This document shows positions 10,931-22,099 of a stretch of DNA of 64,000 nucleotides, one piece after another. Within the stretch, counting starts at the first letter, position 1, and each line of letters begins with the position of its first letter. Both the position numbers and the translations under genes were made by a program. The DNA is taken from the NCBI RefSeq assembly GCF_027595985.1, contig NC_073304.1, forward strand, positions 218,434,000 to 218,497,999, in the 5' to 3' direction. This stretch comes from Sorex araneus (Eukaryota; Chordata; Mammalia; Eulipotyphla; Soricidae). A model generated the notes under the pieces. That model searched no databases, was not told the DNA's origin, and saw only the letters and a list, made by a program, of their open reading frames with translations.

Positions 10931-12271
10931 TCAGCAGCAAGAGGCACTGGAGCAGGCGGGGCGGCAGCAGGTGGTCTGGCAGCAGATGGGACGACAGCAG
11001 CTGGAGATGCAGCAGGTGGGCCTGCAGCAGCCGGAGCCACCACAGGAGGAGCCGCAGCTAGAGGGCCGGTAGCAGCTGGAGATGCAGCAGGTGGGCCTGC
11101 AGCAGCTGGAGCCACCGCAGGAGGAGCCGCAGCTAGAGGGGCGGCAGCAGCTGGAGATGCAGCAGGTGGGCCTGCAGCAGCCAGAGCCACCGCAGGAGGA
11201 GCCGCAGCTAGAGGGGCGGCAGCAGCTGGAGATGCAGCAGGTGGGCCTGCAGCAGCCGGAACCACCGCAGGAGGAGCCGCAGCTAGAGGGGCGGCAGCAG
11301 CTGGAGATGCAGCAGGTGGGCCTGCAGCAGCCGGAGCCTCCACAGGAGGAGCCACAGCTAGAGGGGCGGCAGCAGCTGGAGATGCAGCAGGTGGGCCTGC
11401 AGCAGCCGGAACCACCGCAGGAGGAGCCGCAGCTAGAGGGGCGGCAGCAGCTGGAGATGCAGCAGGTGGGCCTGCAGCAGCCGGAGCCTCCACAGGAGGA
11501 GCCGCAGCTAGAGGGGCGGCAGCAGCTGGAGATGCAGCAGGTGGGCCTGCAGCAGCCGGAACCACCGCAGGAGGAGCCGCAGCTAGAGGGCCGGCAGCAG
11601 CTGGAGATGCAGCAGGTGGGCCTGCAGCAGCCGGAACCACCGCAGGAGGAGCCGCAGCTAGAGGGGCGGCAGCAGCTGGAGATGCAGCAGGTGGGCCTGC
11701 AGCAGCCGGAGCCTCCGCAGGAGGAGCCGCAGCTAGAGGGGCGGCAGCAGCTGGAGATGCAGCAGGTGGGCCTGCAGCAGCCGGAACCACCGCAGGAGGA
11801 GCCGCAGCTAGAGGGGCGGCAGCAGCTGGAGATGCAGCAGGTGGGCCTGCAGCAGCCGGAACCACCGCAGGAGGAGCCGCAGCTAGAGGGCCGGCAGCAG
11901 CTGGAGATGCAGCAGGTGGGCCTGCAACAGCCAGAGCCACCGCAGGAGGAGCCGCAGCTAGAGGGTCGGCAGCAGCTGGAGATGCAGCAGGTGGGCCTGC
12001 AGCAGCCAGAGCCACCGCAGGAGGAGCCGCAGCTAGAGGGGCGGCAGCAGCTGGAGATGCAGCAGGTGGGCCTGCAGCAGCCGGAGCCACCGCAGGAGGA
12101 GCCGCAGCTAGAGGGGCGGCAGCAGCTGGAGATGCAGCAGCTGGGGCGGCAGCACACAGACTGGCAGCACTGGGGTCTGCAGCAGCTGGACACGCAGCAG
12201 CTGGGCCGGCAGCAGCAGCTCTCTTCACAGCTCTGCTCAGAGCAGACGGAGCCACAACACGAGTTGACCAT
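10931..12271 (-). CDS. KRTAP4-like: KRTAP4-type ultrahigh-sulfur keratin-associated protein, 446 aa, 15 x 25-residue repeats
   Basis: Close paralogue of the gene at 4264-5574, with the same N-terminal 39 residues apart from CCCRPS for CCCQPS and an identical 32-residue C-terminus. Between them lie exactly 15 units of 25 residues with no interruption: 446 = 39 + 375 + 32. The first unit starts CCRPSCC and one late unit has CISSCYRP in place of CISSCCRP. The 15-residue linker in the first gene is absent here. The start is MVNS, because the open frame upstream to 12397 crosses the TATA box at 12352-12358. It should act as a disulfide-rich matrix protein of the hair cortex (family knowledge). The 75-bp DNA unit makes copy number prone to change by unequal exchange, so allele length may vary between individuals (inference). 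Confidence 0.93.
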   Translation of the reverse strand: MVNSCCGSVCSEQSCEESCCCRPSCCVSSCCRPQCCQSVCCRPSCCISSCCRPSSCGSSCGGSGCCRPTCCISSCCRPSSCGSSCGGSGCCRPTCCISSCCRPSSCGSSCGGSGCCRPTCCISSCCRPSSCGSSCGGSGCCRPTCCISSCCRPSSCGSSCGGSGCCRPTCCISSCCRPSSCGSSCGGSGCCRPTCCISSCCRPSSCGSSCGGSGCCRPTCCISSCCRPSSCGSSCGGSGCCRPTCCISSCCRPSSCGSSCGGSGCCRPTCCISSCCRPSSCGSSCGGSGCCRPTCCISSCCRPSSCGSSCGGSGCCRPTCCISSCCRPSSCGSSCGGSGCCRPTCCISSCCRPSSCGSSCGGSGCCRPTCCISSCCRPSSCGSSCGGSSCCRPTCCISSCYRPSSCGSSCGGSGCCRPTCCISSCCRPICCQTTCCRPACSSASCC

Positions 12272-12351
12272 GGTGTCAGAGGGGGGAGGTTCTGGGTAGG
12301 TTTCCAGGAAGGTGGACTGAGAAGTTTGGAGTCTCCTCCCCCCACCTCCCC

Positions 12352-12358
12352 TTTTATA
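12352..12358 (-). promoter_or_regulatory. TATA box of the second KRTAP4-type gene
   Basis: TATAAAA on the minus strand, 81-87 bp upstream of the ATG. The surrounding 250 bp are nearly identical to those of the genes at 4264 and 21311. Confidence 0.85.
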
Positions 12359-12804
12359 CCCTGCTAAGGGGCTTGCTGTCATTGGAAGCACCTCCATTTC
12401 CTTGTCCTGTTTGAACCAATGAATGGGCTATTATCAAATTCAGCAATTTGTTTTCCTGGTCAAACATTTCAAGATAGATGGAAAATGTAATTTCTTTCCC
12501 CTGGGGTGTTAGGAATCATCCCTCATCCTTAAGAATCACCTTTCAGTGATTTCTTGATTTTGCTTCTAGGAATATTGTCATCTTCTTGTGTGAGACATAA
12601 TTTCCACTCTAGTTAAGAGAATGCTAAAATCCCCATTTATTAGGTACCTGAGGAAAGAGAGCTGTATCCTCGTGATGGCTCATTCATTGCCCTGTGACAG
12701 AGCCGGGAATAGAAACCTTACACGAGTTAAAGAAATGTATCAGGTATAGTCCTATTCCTAACGTCTCATTTTTAAGACTTTCTTATGAGAGTCTAATAAC
12801 TTTT

Positions 12805-13860
12805 TATTTTTAAATTTTTTAATTATGAATCACCATGAGTTACAGTTACAAACTTGTGAGCTTTCATGTTTGCATTTTGTTTATATCCCTCCACCAGTGC
12901 CCAGTCCCCTCCACCAATGTTCCCAGTATCCCTCCCACCCTCCCACCCCATCCCCTCCACCCCACCCCACCCCACCTCTGTGGCAGGGCATTCACCCTTA
13001 TTCTCTCTCTCTCCTTTTTGGTGTTGTGGTTTGCAACAGAGGCACTACGTGGCCATCGTGTTCGGTCTATATTCTATTTTCAGAGTGCAACTCCCATCCC
13101 TTGCGGGTCCTCAAAGCACACTTTACCTGGTGTTCCCTTCTCTATGCGAGCTGCCCCTTCCTCCAGCATGTGGGGACAGCTTCCAAGCCTTGGAGCCAAC
13201 CTCCTGGTACTTATCTCCACTATTCTTGGCTGTTAGTCTCCTATTCTGTTATTTTATTTTATATTCCACAGATGAGTGCAATCTTTCTATGTCTGTCTCT
13301 CTCTTTCTGACTCATTTCACTTAGCATGATGCTTTCCATGTTGATCCACTTATATGCAAATTTCATTACTTCATCTTTTCAAACAGCAGCATAGTATTCC
13401 ATTGTGTAGATATACCAAAGTTTCTTTAACCAGTCATCCGTTCTCGGGCACTCAGGTTTTTCCCAGATTCTGGCTACTGTAAACAGTGCTGCAATGAACA
13501 TTTGAGTGCAGACATCATTTCGACTGTTGTGATAACTCCTTTTTCATTTCTGATTCGGTTTATCAGGGTTCTCTCTTTCTTTCTTTGTGAGTCTTGCTAG
13601 TGGTTTATCAATCTTGTTTATTTTCTCAAAGAAGCAGCTCTTGGTTTCATTGACCTTTTGGATTGTTTTCTGGGTTTCCATGTCGTTGATTTCTGCTCTA
13701 AGTTTTTATTATTTCTTTCCTTCAGCTGGGTTGGGGCTCCCTTTGTTGATCTTTTTCTAAGGTCTTGAGCCGTGAAGTCAGGTTATCTATGTAGGCCCTT
13801 TCTTCCTTCCTGAGGAATGCTTGCAAAGTACTTAAACTTGCTGGTGTTTTTCTGAGCAAC
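12805..13860 (-). mobile_element. LINE-1 3' region with internal deletion
   Basis: Minus-oriented. The 3' tail begins at about 12805. The section 'catagtattccattgtgtagatatacc...cagtgctgcaatgaacat' is a LINE-1 3' hallmark (reverse complement). At about 13530 it jumps to 'ctcaaagaagcagctcttggtttcattgac', from much earlier in ORF2, so an internal segment is missing. No intact ORF. Confidence 0.75.
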
Positions 13861-13974
13861 CATTCTTGACTGATCTTTATATTTTATTTTACTTATTCTT
13901 CTGGGAGGGGGAATAACCCAAGCAATAGTCAGGTGGTCTCTGGAACCAATGCCCACAATTCTTTTTTAGTTGTG

Positions 13975-14165
13975 TGCATGTGTGTGTGCATGTGTGTTTG
14001 GGGGTAGGGGCACACCCAGTGGTGCTCAGGGCTTACTCCTGGCTCTACACTCAGGAAAAATTCCTGGTGGGCTTGGAGGACCATATGAGGTGCCAGAGAT
14101 CAAACCCAGACCGAACACATATAAGGCAGATGCCCTACTCTCTGTACTACTGTTCTGACCTCAGC
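13975..14165 (-). mobile_element. Type B SINE
   Basis: Reverse-oriented: 'ggcacacccagtggtgctcagggcttactcctggctc' to 'ctgtactactgttctgacc'. A GT-rich tract precedes it. Confidence 0.7.
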
Positions 14166-14790
14166 ATGCCCACAATTTTTAACGAACAAGGTCAGAGATT
14201 CAATGCTAAGAACTAAAACTAGTCTTTCTAACATAAAATCCTAGGACAATGTAACCTAATTCAAAAGAATTTCTATAAAACATATTATCAAAACATATAC
14301 ATCATGAGATCATAAAATTTGAGGAAATTAAAGTTCTGAGTGACAGAATTATGGTTCCAGATGATTTTTTTCATCAATGCACTAGAGACTAAATCTTAGA
14401 TGATGAAATATCAGAATCTTTCTTAGATTAGAAAGAGTAGTCATTAATGCATGATATTGCATGGTACAGGGAATAAATATGTCTAAAGCTCTCAGAGCAA
14501 TTCTAGTTTAACTACTCATACACCCTAACATTCTGTTGACTCTCAGAGCCTCTTCCCAATAATAAAATATCCTAAAATGATCAGTTACCCCTGGAATTAG
14601 GTAAAACAGAGACTCAGAATTTCTGCTCTATAAATAGTCATACTACTAGAGACTGAAGCATTTTGCCATAAAAAAACAGACATCTGTTATGATAGTCATG
14701 TTTTACAAGTCCACAATTATTGCTAACCACTTACTGTCGTTAAACAATGAATTAAACTCTAATGGAAACAGTGATGCATAAACAGTGTGA
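14166..14790. repeat. Distal upstream segment of duplication block B
   Basis: Homologue of 7980-8180 plus 8873-9330 in block A and of 24240-24760 in block C. It lacks the retroposon that interrupts block A at 8182-8872. Block B continues at 16447-16560 after later insertions. Confidence 0.65.
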
Positions 14791-14794
14791 AATG

Positions 14795-14945
14795 GGCTGA
14801 GAATATTCTTAGCATGATGGAGGCCCAGTTTTGATCTTTAGTACCATATGATTCCCTGAACACTACCAGGAGTGACCCTTGAGCACAGAATTTGGAGTAG
14901 CTCCTGACCACTGCCAGGAGTGACCCCAAAACACAAATAAAATAA
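14795..14945 (+). mobile_element. Type B SINE, diverged
   Basis: 'ctgaacactaccaggagtgacccttgagcacagaatttgg' and an A-rich 3' end. Inserted in block B only. Confidence 0.6.
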
Positions 14946-15559
14946 ATGGAAGTATAAAATGTAAAAAGAATGGTTTTCTAATTCTCCATGAGCTGAAGAA
15001 TAGTTCTATGTAAGGTTTAGTAGTTTTTGTTCTAAATCCTTAAAGAATGTCTGCAGAATTTTGATAGAAATTTACTCTGCCTAGTACTATGGGTAGGAAT
15101 GTCATTTTGTCAATGTTAATTCTTTCAATCCATGAGTGTGGGATAGCTTTCCACTTCCTGCTGTCGGCTTCTGTTTCTTTCAATAGTGACTTATAGTTTC
15201 CAATAGGCTTTCACATGTTTTGTAGGTGGGGAGTGGTGGTGATGTGGACTGCGTGTGACATAAGGCCAGTGGTGCCTCCTGGGCACTTCTGTGGTATGAG
15301 ATGACATAAGTATACAGATAAGTCATAAGGGTTAGTGTTATTGTAAACTTGTGATCCAAACTATAACAATTAAATTTGGGGGAAAATGAGTTTCCTAAGT
15401 GGGTGAGAGACTACCTCGAGACATTGGTGGAGGAATTCTGACACTGGTAGTGGGTGTGGAGTTGAAACATTGTATACCTGAGACTTTATTATTAGCATGA
15501 CCTAAGATTGTAAATCATGGGACCTAAATAAAAATTGAAAGAAATAAAAACATCTTTTT

Positions 15560-15712
15560 CTGTTTGTTTTTGGGCCACACCTGGAGATGCTCTGGGCCTA
15601 TGCTTGGTTCTATACCCAGGGATCACTCCTGGAAGGGCTCAAGGGTACAACCCAGGTCAGCTGCATGCAAGGCAATAGCCCTATGCACTGAATTATCTCT
15701 CTAGCCCCCCAA
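15560..15712 (-). mobile_element. Type B SINE
   Basis: Reverse-oriented: 'gggccacacctggagatgctctggg' to 'gaattatctctctagccccc'. Confidence 0.75.
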
Positions 15713-15760
15713 AACACATCTTTAAAATATTCAATGCAGGTCTATATAAAAAGCACATGA

Positions 15761-16433
15761 GGCTCTTTGCCCAGACAAGACCCTGAGTGCCCTACGCAAA
15801 TGGCTCCTCCGCTCCTGAACAACCATGATACCGGAGGCCCACTAACTACTTTTGGCACCCGGTGGCTTCTTCCAGAAGAAGAATTCGTCTAGACTGTGAA
15901 CTAAGCTACTGCCCCATGCCACCCCTGGAGGGGAAAGGTTTTTCTCTCTTGGCCTTTCCTTGCGGCGGCATCATGGCAACCGCCATCTTTTAGAGCCCAC
16001 TAAACAGAGGTATGAGCTTGCAGTGGCACGACTTCTGGCAGGAATTTCTCTGGATTTAATTACTAAAATACAAGAAATACAAAACCGCGTGGCCACTGTC
16101 ACAGCCTCACGACCTCATATGCTCTTCATTCTCAGCAATGGAAAACAAATTATGAAATGATGCCTTTTGGGCAGGTCTGATTGTTGGTGAGGGGGAATTA
16201 CAAATAATAATAGTGAGTTTTCTGTTGAAATACTGAATGTAATCAAATTAAAGAGAGAGTAAAGTGAAAATCATCAGCCACACGGGGGCCGGGGTGGTGG
16301 GATGGGAAGTATACTGGGGTTCTTGGTGGTGGAACATGTGCACTGGTGAAGGGATGGATGTTTGATCATTGTATGACTGAGACTTAAACCTGAAAGCTTT
16401 GTAACTTTTCTCATGGTGATTCAATTTTAAAAA
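15761..16433 (+). mobile_element. Second copy of the same retroposon (about 673 bp), inserted in block B
   Basis: Flanked by a 13-bp duplication, aaaaagcacatga, at 15748-15760 and 16434-16446, and ends in an A-run. Shares 'ctactgccccatgcc', 'ggaggggaaaggt', 'aaaaccgcgtggccactg' and the 3' end 'catggtgattcaatttt' with the copy at 8197-8857. Confidence 0.85.
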
Positions 16434-16749
16434 AAAAAGCACATGAAAAGAGGGGTAATAGGTGTAAATTTGCTGTCATGGTGCCATCATGATCACTGAG
16501 GAGTAAAGGTTTAACAAAACAAACTTTGGAATTAGCCTGAAAAAGAAAAAACTAGACCAGTTACGGCTTTGGTTATCAGGATTACACCCAGCATAGGACA
16601 GAGTATCTACCAAGTTCACAATCATGTTGAGGCTGAAGGCCCAGAGTGACCCACCCCTTCATGCTGTTCATTCAAGCTGTGAAGAAATGGCTAAAATATG
16701 TTTATTCAAAAGGTGGATCTGTGGAGTGGGTAATTTAATTTCGTTTAGT

Positions 16750-16895
16750 TTAGTTTGGAGGCCACATTTGGCAGTGCTCAGGGCTTACTCCTGTCTCTGA
16801 GCTCAGAGATCACTCCTGATGGGACTCAGGAGACCATATGGGGTGCTGGGCATTGACAAGTGCCCTACCCACTATGCTATCACTCCAGCCCAAAG
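16750..16895 (-). mobile_element. Type B SINE
   Basis: Reverse-oriented: 'ttggcagtgctcagggcttactcctg' to 'ctatcactccagccc'. Confidence 0.75.
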
Positions 16896-16899
16896 TGAA

Positions 16900-17990
16900 T
16901 AATTTGAGAGTCACCAAGGTTATAAATGTTGTGTAGAGTCTCCTAACAGGGAATTTACAGTTGAGAAGAAGACTGAACACATCTCACAGACAGATATACA
17001 GACAGACACACAGAGAATACAGATAGACAAGCACACACAAAATCTAATGTGATAAAGCAATACCAAAACCTCTTATGGTCAAGTAATTTATTAAGAGAAT
17101 TAGTATTAAGAAAAATTAGCCAATATCACAAATTGGTAAAAGCATATATATAAACCTTGATAAATACAGATTATTTTCATATTCAAAATTCTGATCATTG
17201 CAAACAAGCGTGCTTCATTATAAGAGTATAGATTTGAGAACTGATGTCAATTCTTTGGATAAACACTCAGAGATGGTATTTCTGGATCTGATAGTAGTCC
17301 TATTTTTAATGTTTTGAGCTCCCCCAATACAGTTTTTTAATAATAAATGTACACAATTATATTCTTACCAATACAGTGCCAGGAATCCTCTTCCCTTTCT
17401 TTACCTCTTCATAACATACCTAACGATTACACCTATTTTTTATGTAGAGCTATCATTAATGTTATATGGTTTAATTAAGTCAACAGATGTGGTATCTGAA
17501 TGTGGTTTTGCTTTGCACTTCCCTGGTGGTTAGTCAGACATTTTTGACAACTTTAGTAGGCTGCTGTTGTGATACTTCTTTCAGGGGAAAACAATGCTAC
17601 ATGTAGAGAGTTGATGTAAATGCGCAAGGTCACACTTAGTAGGCTGAGCAGTCAGAATTCAGACATACCTACAATTCCCAAGTCCATGGGCTATTTATGT
17701 CTTTAAATAAGCTAGTTTAATATAAGTAATAAGTTACAGTTTTTAAGGACACTCTTTTTCATACCATTTAAAATCCAGAGTTATAATATGCATAGTAGGT
17801 TAAAAGATATCTTCCTTTTAGCTTTCTATTTCTTCTGTGAGACTGAATTCTAGTTTAGAATGCAAGTTTCATTGTGAGTAATCACTTAATTTTTCTTTAG
17901 CGGGATCTTCTCATAACAGATTCTGTTTCACAAAAGAAACAGTGATATGTATTCTTGATGTACTGAAAAGTTTAGTTAGGGAGTAGCAGG
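16900..17990. other. Intergenic, no feature seen
   Basis: AT-rich. A region around 17220-17500 resembles degenerate reverse LINE-1 ('ggatctgatagtagtcctatttttaatg'), but I cannot set boundaries. Confidence 0.45.
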
Positions 17991-18342
17991 AATTTCACAC
18001 ACATACACACACAAACAAAGGGTTACATAGAGGAAAAAAATAATAAATTGAAAAAAATTTAGAGAAAAAACTTGTAAGTGTCCATTTTAAATCAGAATTG
18101 GGAATTCTAAAATATTTGATGCAAAATTTGATTGTAAATTCTGATTAACTAATGAGATATTTTACAAAAAAGACAATAAAAATTATATAGAACCAGAGTT
18201 CTTAAAATCTGTCTAAGACATCAGAAAGCATCATGTGTTTTGTTGAATTAAAGAACTTTTCTCTGGACTGGAGGATGGGCTTGGAGGTTCACGAGTCTAG
18301 AGCAAGATTCTCAGTGGCAAGAGCCATTGCAGCAAGGGGGCA

Positions 18343-18534
18343 TCAGCAAGTTGTTTTACAGCTGTAGTTGTCAGCAGGAAGGGCAGCAGCAGCTGGACAC
18401 ACAGCCATTGAGTGGAAGCAGGTGGTCCTGAGCAGGGTGTCTGACATCAGGTGGGCTGATAGGAGGTACCCGCAAGAGGCTTTAGGGCCAGTGCCTTGGT
18501 CAAAACATACAGAGCCAAACCCAGAGCTGACCAT
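18343..18534 (-). pseudogene. Broken KRTAP4-type gene
   Basis: The minus strand begins MVSSGFGSVCFDQGTGPKASCG, recognisably the KRTAP4 N-terminus ([15 protein letters not shown]), with several Cys lost. After about residue 25 the frame is disrupted: the annotated frame reads MAVCPAAAALPADN while the next frame reads CVSSCCCPSC then stop, the normal KRTAP4 motif. No Cys-pentad body remains. The upstream region lacks a clean TATA box. The 3' flank (about 17990-18300) aligns by eye with the 3' flank of the intact gene at 33529, including 'gatgcaaaatttgattgtaaatt' against 'gatgcagaatctgactgtaaatt'. Confidence 0.75.
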
Positions 18535-18680
18535 GTCATAAGGTGGAAGCACTGAATGGGTTGCCAGGAGGGTGAGGTTCTGGAGCTTGGAAGTCTACTC
18601 AAATCATGACCTGTTGACCACTGCCAAACCCTGCATGGTCAAGGCATCCTCCTTGCTTTTGTTTACCTAATATTTAAATA

Positions 18681-18925
18681 ACCATCACTGTCATCCCGTT
18701 GCTCATCGATTGGTTCGAGCGGGCACCAGTAACATCTCTCATTGTGAGACTTATTGTTACTGTTTCTGGCATATCCAATACACCACGGGTAGCTTGCCAG
18801 GCTCTGCCGTGTGGCGCAATATTCTCGGTAGCTTGCCGGGCTCTCTGAGAGGGGTGGAGGAATCGAACTTGGGTCGGCCGTGTGAAAGGCAAACGCCCTA
18901 CCACTGTGCTATCGTTCCAACCATC
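18681..18925 (-). mobile_element. Type A SINE, full length
   Basis: Reverse-oriented: 'tcactgtcatcccgttgctcatcgattggttcgagcgggc' to the head 'taccactgtgctatcgttcc'. Lies just upstream of the KRTAP4 pseudogene. Confidence 0.85.
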
Positions 18926-18929
18926 AGAT

Positions 18930-20475
18930 CATGAAATAACCTCTGTCAATTTCATGGTTTAAACTCATTGAAATTAAAAATGTCCCTTCTCAGGGCCAGG
19001 AGATAGTGCCAAGATCTTGAATCCCAGTAGTGCACGGTCCCCTCCTAGCACTGTTGAGAGTAGACTCCAAACACCACTGACCATGGTTTGTCCAGATTGT
19101 TTTCTTTTATCAAATGTTATAAAATTGATCTGATTTGCTAACCTCCTGATCCACACTTTAACAGCATCTCAACCACACTCTTATCACATGTATTTGGTCT
19201 TGGAATGGTTTTTCTTACTCTCCCTTACTGAGTTCCTTTCAGGGTGGCATTGAGGCATCACATTTCTGACTGCTTTTCTTCTAATACCCAAAGGATAGCA
19301 ATCCCATTGAAACAGGACAAGCTATAAATGGGACTAGAGGAAATGAGCTTGTTTTTGAGCTATGAGGAAGGGACAATGCTATTCATATGTGAATGTGTCG
19401 TCCCTATGTCCCTGGAAAGGGTTTCCTTGAATGTTTCAAACATTGTCTCATGCGCAGCATCCTAAACTTCCCTAGACAATTTATCTGTATAATTCTTGTT
19501 ACTGTAGTTCCTTGTAGATTTTTGGGTTATTTTACTAATGTATAGGTTTGTGCTTTATTTCTCCAGCTATTTTTTTTTACATTCTATAAGATACTGCCTC
19601 CTTTCTATTTTGACCAATGAGTCAACCACTTCCATGATCCTTTAAATTTACTTTAACCATCTATTTTTAACTTAGGTAAAAATTATGTACATTTGAACAC
19701 ACTGATTCTAAGTGTTCCATTTGATGGGTTTTGATACCTGGTAACTCTTCGCACATGGTAACTCTTCTCACCGCACCTGCATGCTCCAATCACTCTGTCC
19801 CCTCCCTACTGGCAGTATCCATAGCCCAGGTTACTGACATGGGACATAAAGCCCAAGAATCTGACCTCTAGGAGAGGAAAGGTCCGTGGCACCATCAGCA
19901 ACAGATTCACAAGGATCAAATGGACTGAAACCTCACTTTGGCTGAGTTTCTCCTCCCCGTCTATCCTGTTTCCTGTTGTTTTTTTTTTTCCAACACTTCT
20001 TGACTATAACTTGAGCATGAATTCTGGTTCTGCTTTTAGAGAGTCGAAACTAGGGCAGTCAAATTGGGCCTGAAAACACAGATCTTGAGGATGAGACCAA
20101 CTAAAAGATGAGTGCATTGCTACTGCGTGGGTCCTGCCCATCCTGCCCTATGAGAGGGGGAAACGGCTGACAACTGCCACTGTGAAAGCATTTGTAGAAA
20201 CAATGTAAAGAGAAAATGGTCAAGAGAGTTAGCAGTTGACTGGATGGTAAATTCCAGAGCTGAACTTTGTCAGTGATACTCATTGTGCTGTACAAAAAAT
20301 GTGTTGAACTTGTTATAACTGCTTGCCTTTCACAATCTAGAAGGCAAGCCCTGTGAAGGCAGGTCTTTCCTTCATATGGTTACCATAATATGGCCTGATT
20401 TTTTATGGTATTGTTGATACATGAGTTAATGCATTATATTTTTTATAAATTTATATTTATGAAGGGGGAAAAAAT
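18930..20475. other. Intergenic, no feature seen
   Basis: AT-rich; no repeat or gene recognised. Confidence 0.5.
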
Positions 20476-20479
20476 AAAA

Positions 20480-21030
20480 ATGTGTTGAGTCCTTTGAGAA
20501 TGAGATTCAGAAGAGAGGTATCCGAGATAGATTTCCAGTTTTATGCCCCCAAAATGGAGTTTCGAAGAAAGTAGTTTATTGGGGAGATAATCCTAAGGAG
20601 GACAGCAGGGTTCCTGGAGGATGGAGTCAGAATAATTTAATGAGAGTAATTTTAGGTCACTGGATTCTGTCATCAGAGGCTCTCTGGAAAATAGAACAAC
20701 ATATCTCCCTTCAAGGAAAAGAGCTGGACCTTTTCCCACCAACCCCATTCCTGGCTGAACTAAGTCAAAACTCCTCTACATCCAGACCACCCACTGCTAT
20801 TCTCATCAGGAGAACCTACTTGTGCAGAGTTCTCACCGCCTATGTCAAAACTATCTTCTAGATAGTTTGAGATTGAGGAACACTGGGGGATAAAGTTGAA
20901 AACTGACGTGACCTTCAGTGATCAACTACCTGCAGACAAGAGCAACAACTGGCAGCTAATGATGAACAATTCAAAGAGGAATATAAAGAGAAAGGAAAAT
21001 AAAGAGAAATACTGTCCTTATATTTTTATG
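20480..21030. repeat. 3' flank of duplication block C
   Basis: Homologous to the 3' flanks of blocks A and B, e.g. 'gctggaccttttcccaccaaccccattcctggctga'. No gene seen. Confidence 0.6.
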
Positions 21031-21045
21031 ACTGGGGGATTAAGA

Positions 21046-21051
21046 TTTATT
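21046..21051 (-). terminator. poly(A) signal AATAAA of the 179-aa KRTAP4-type gene
   Basis: AATAAA on the minus strand about 260 nt past the stop, in the same relative place as in the two giant genes. Confidence 0.7.
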
Positions 21052-21310
21052 TTAGGATAAGAACATTTTCATATGAGAACATAGACATACATCAACTTGT
21101 ATGACATGTGACTTCATAAGCTTCATAGAAAATTTCATTTTGTTTCGTTTGGGGGAGAGAGAGACAGAAGGATGTGTTATATGTAGGGGCTAGAGTTAGT
21201 TTAAGTGCAGAAGAAACCAAGAGTTTACAAGTGCTCTCATTCTTCAGCACAGAGTGGGACAACACGGGGAAGTGAGTTGACAGAGTGCAGGTGGGCACGG
21301 GTCAGGGCTC

Positions 21311-21850
21311 TCAGCAGCAAGAGGCACTGGAGCAGGTGGGGCGGCAGCAGGTGGTCTGGCAGCAGATGGGACAGCAGCAGCTGGAGCCACCGCAGGAGGA
21401 GCCACAGCAAGAGGGGCGGCAGCAGCTGATAGAAATGCAACAGCTGGGGCGGCAGCAGCTGGAGCCACAGCAGCTGGGGCGGCAACAGCTGGAACCACAG
21501 CAGCTGGGGCGGCAGCCGCTGGAGATGCAACAGATGGGGCGGCAGCAGGTGGGGCGGCAGCAGCTAGAGAGATAGCAGCTGGGGCGGCAGCAGCTGCTCG
21601 GGCGGCAGCAGGTGGGGCGGCAGCAGATGGGGCGGCAGCAGCTAGAGATGTAGCAGCTGGGGCGGCAGCAGCTGCTGGGGCGGCAGCAGCTGGGGCGGCA
21701 GCAGCTGGGGCGGCAACAGCTGGGGCGGCAGCACACAGACTGGCAGCACTGGGGTCTGCAGCAGCTGGACACGCAGCAGCTGGGCCGGCAGCAGCAGCTC
21801 TCTTCACAGCTCTGCTCAGAGCAGACGGAGCCACAACACGAGTTGACCAT
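21311..21850 (-). CDS. KRTAP4-like: KRTAP4-type ultrahigh-sulfur keratin-associated protein, 179 aa
   Basis: An ordinary-sized KRTAP4 protein with 65 Cys in 179 residues (36%). It shares the N-terminus [20 protein letters not shown] and the [16 protein letters not shown] block with the two giant genes. The body consists of classic pentapeptides ([20 protein letters not shown]) without the 25-residue unit. The C-terminus [17 protein letters not shown] is almost the same as theirs. A single [11 protein letters not shown] near the end (about residues 147-157) resembles the seed of the expanded unit. The start is MVNS, because the frame open upstream to 21925 lies in the 5' UTR. TATA is at 21932-21938 and AATAAA at 21046-21051. 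This is probably close to the pre-expansion state of the subfamily (inference). Confidence 0.93.
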   Translation of the reverse strand: MVNSCCGSVCSEQSCEESCCCRPSCCVSSCCRPQCCQSVCCRPSCCRPSCCRPSCCRPSSCCRPSCYISSCCRPICCRPTCCRPSSCCRPSCYLSSCCRPTCCRPICCISSGCRPSCCGSSCCRPSCCGSSCCRPSCCISISCCRPSCCGSSCGGSSCCCPICCQTTCCRPTCSSASCC

Positions 21851-21931
21851 GGTGTCAGAGGGGGGAGGTTCTGGGTAGGTTTCCAGGAAGGTGGACTGAG
21901 AAGTTTGGAGTCTCCTCCCCCCCACCTCCCC

Positions 21932-21938
21932 TTTTATA
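21932..21938 (-). promoter_or_regulatory. TATA box of the 179-aa KRTAP4-type gene
   Basis: TATAAAA on the minus strand, 82-88 bp upstream of the ATG, in the promoter block shared with the two giant genes. Confidence 0.85.
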
Positions 21939-22099
21939 CCCTGCTAAGGGGCTTGCTGTCATTGGAAGCACCTCCATTTCCTTGTCACTGTTTGTCCCAA
22001 TGGATGGGCTATTATCAAATTAAGCAAATTTGTTTTCCAGGTTAAACGTTCCGAGATTGGATGGGAAAGACTGTTTTCTTTTCCTGATGGGTTAGGAAC

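Noticed and set aside
12825-13324. Three overlapping 133-161 aa plus-strand frames rich in Pro/Ser/His
   Set aside because: They lie antisense to a LINE-1 3' region with C-rich sequence; no family resemblance.
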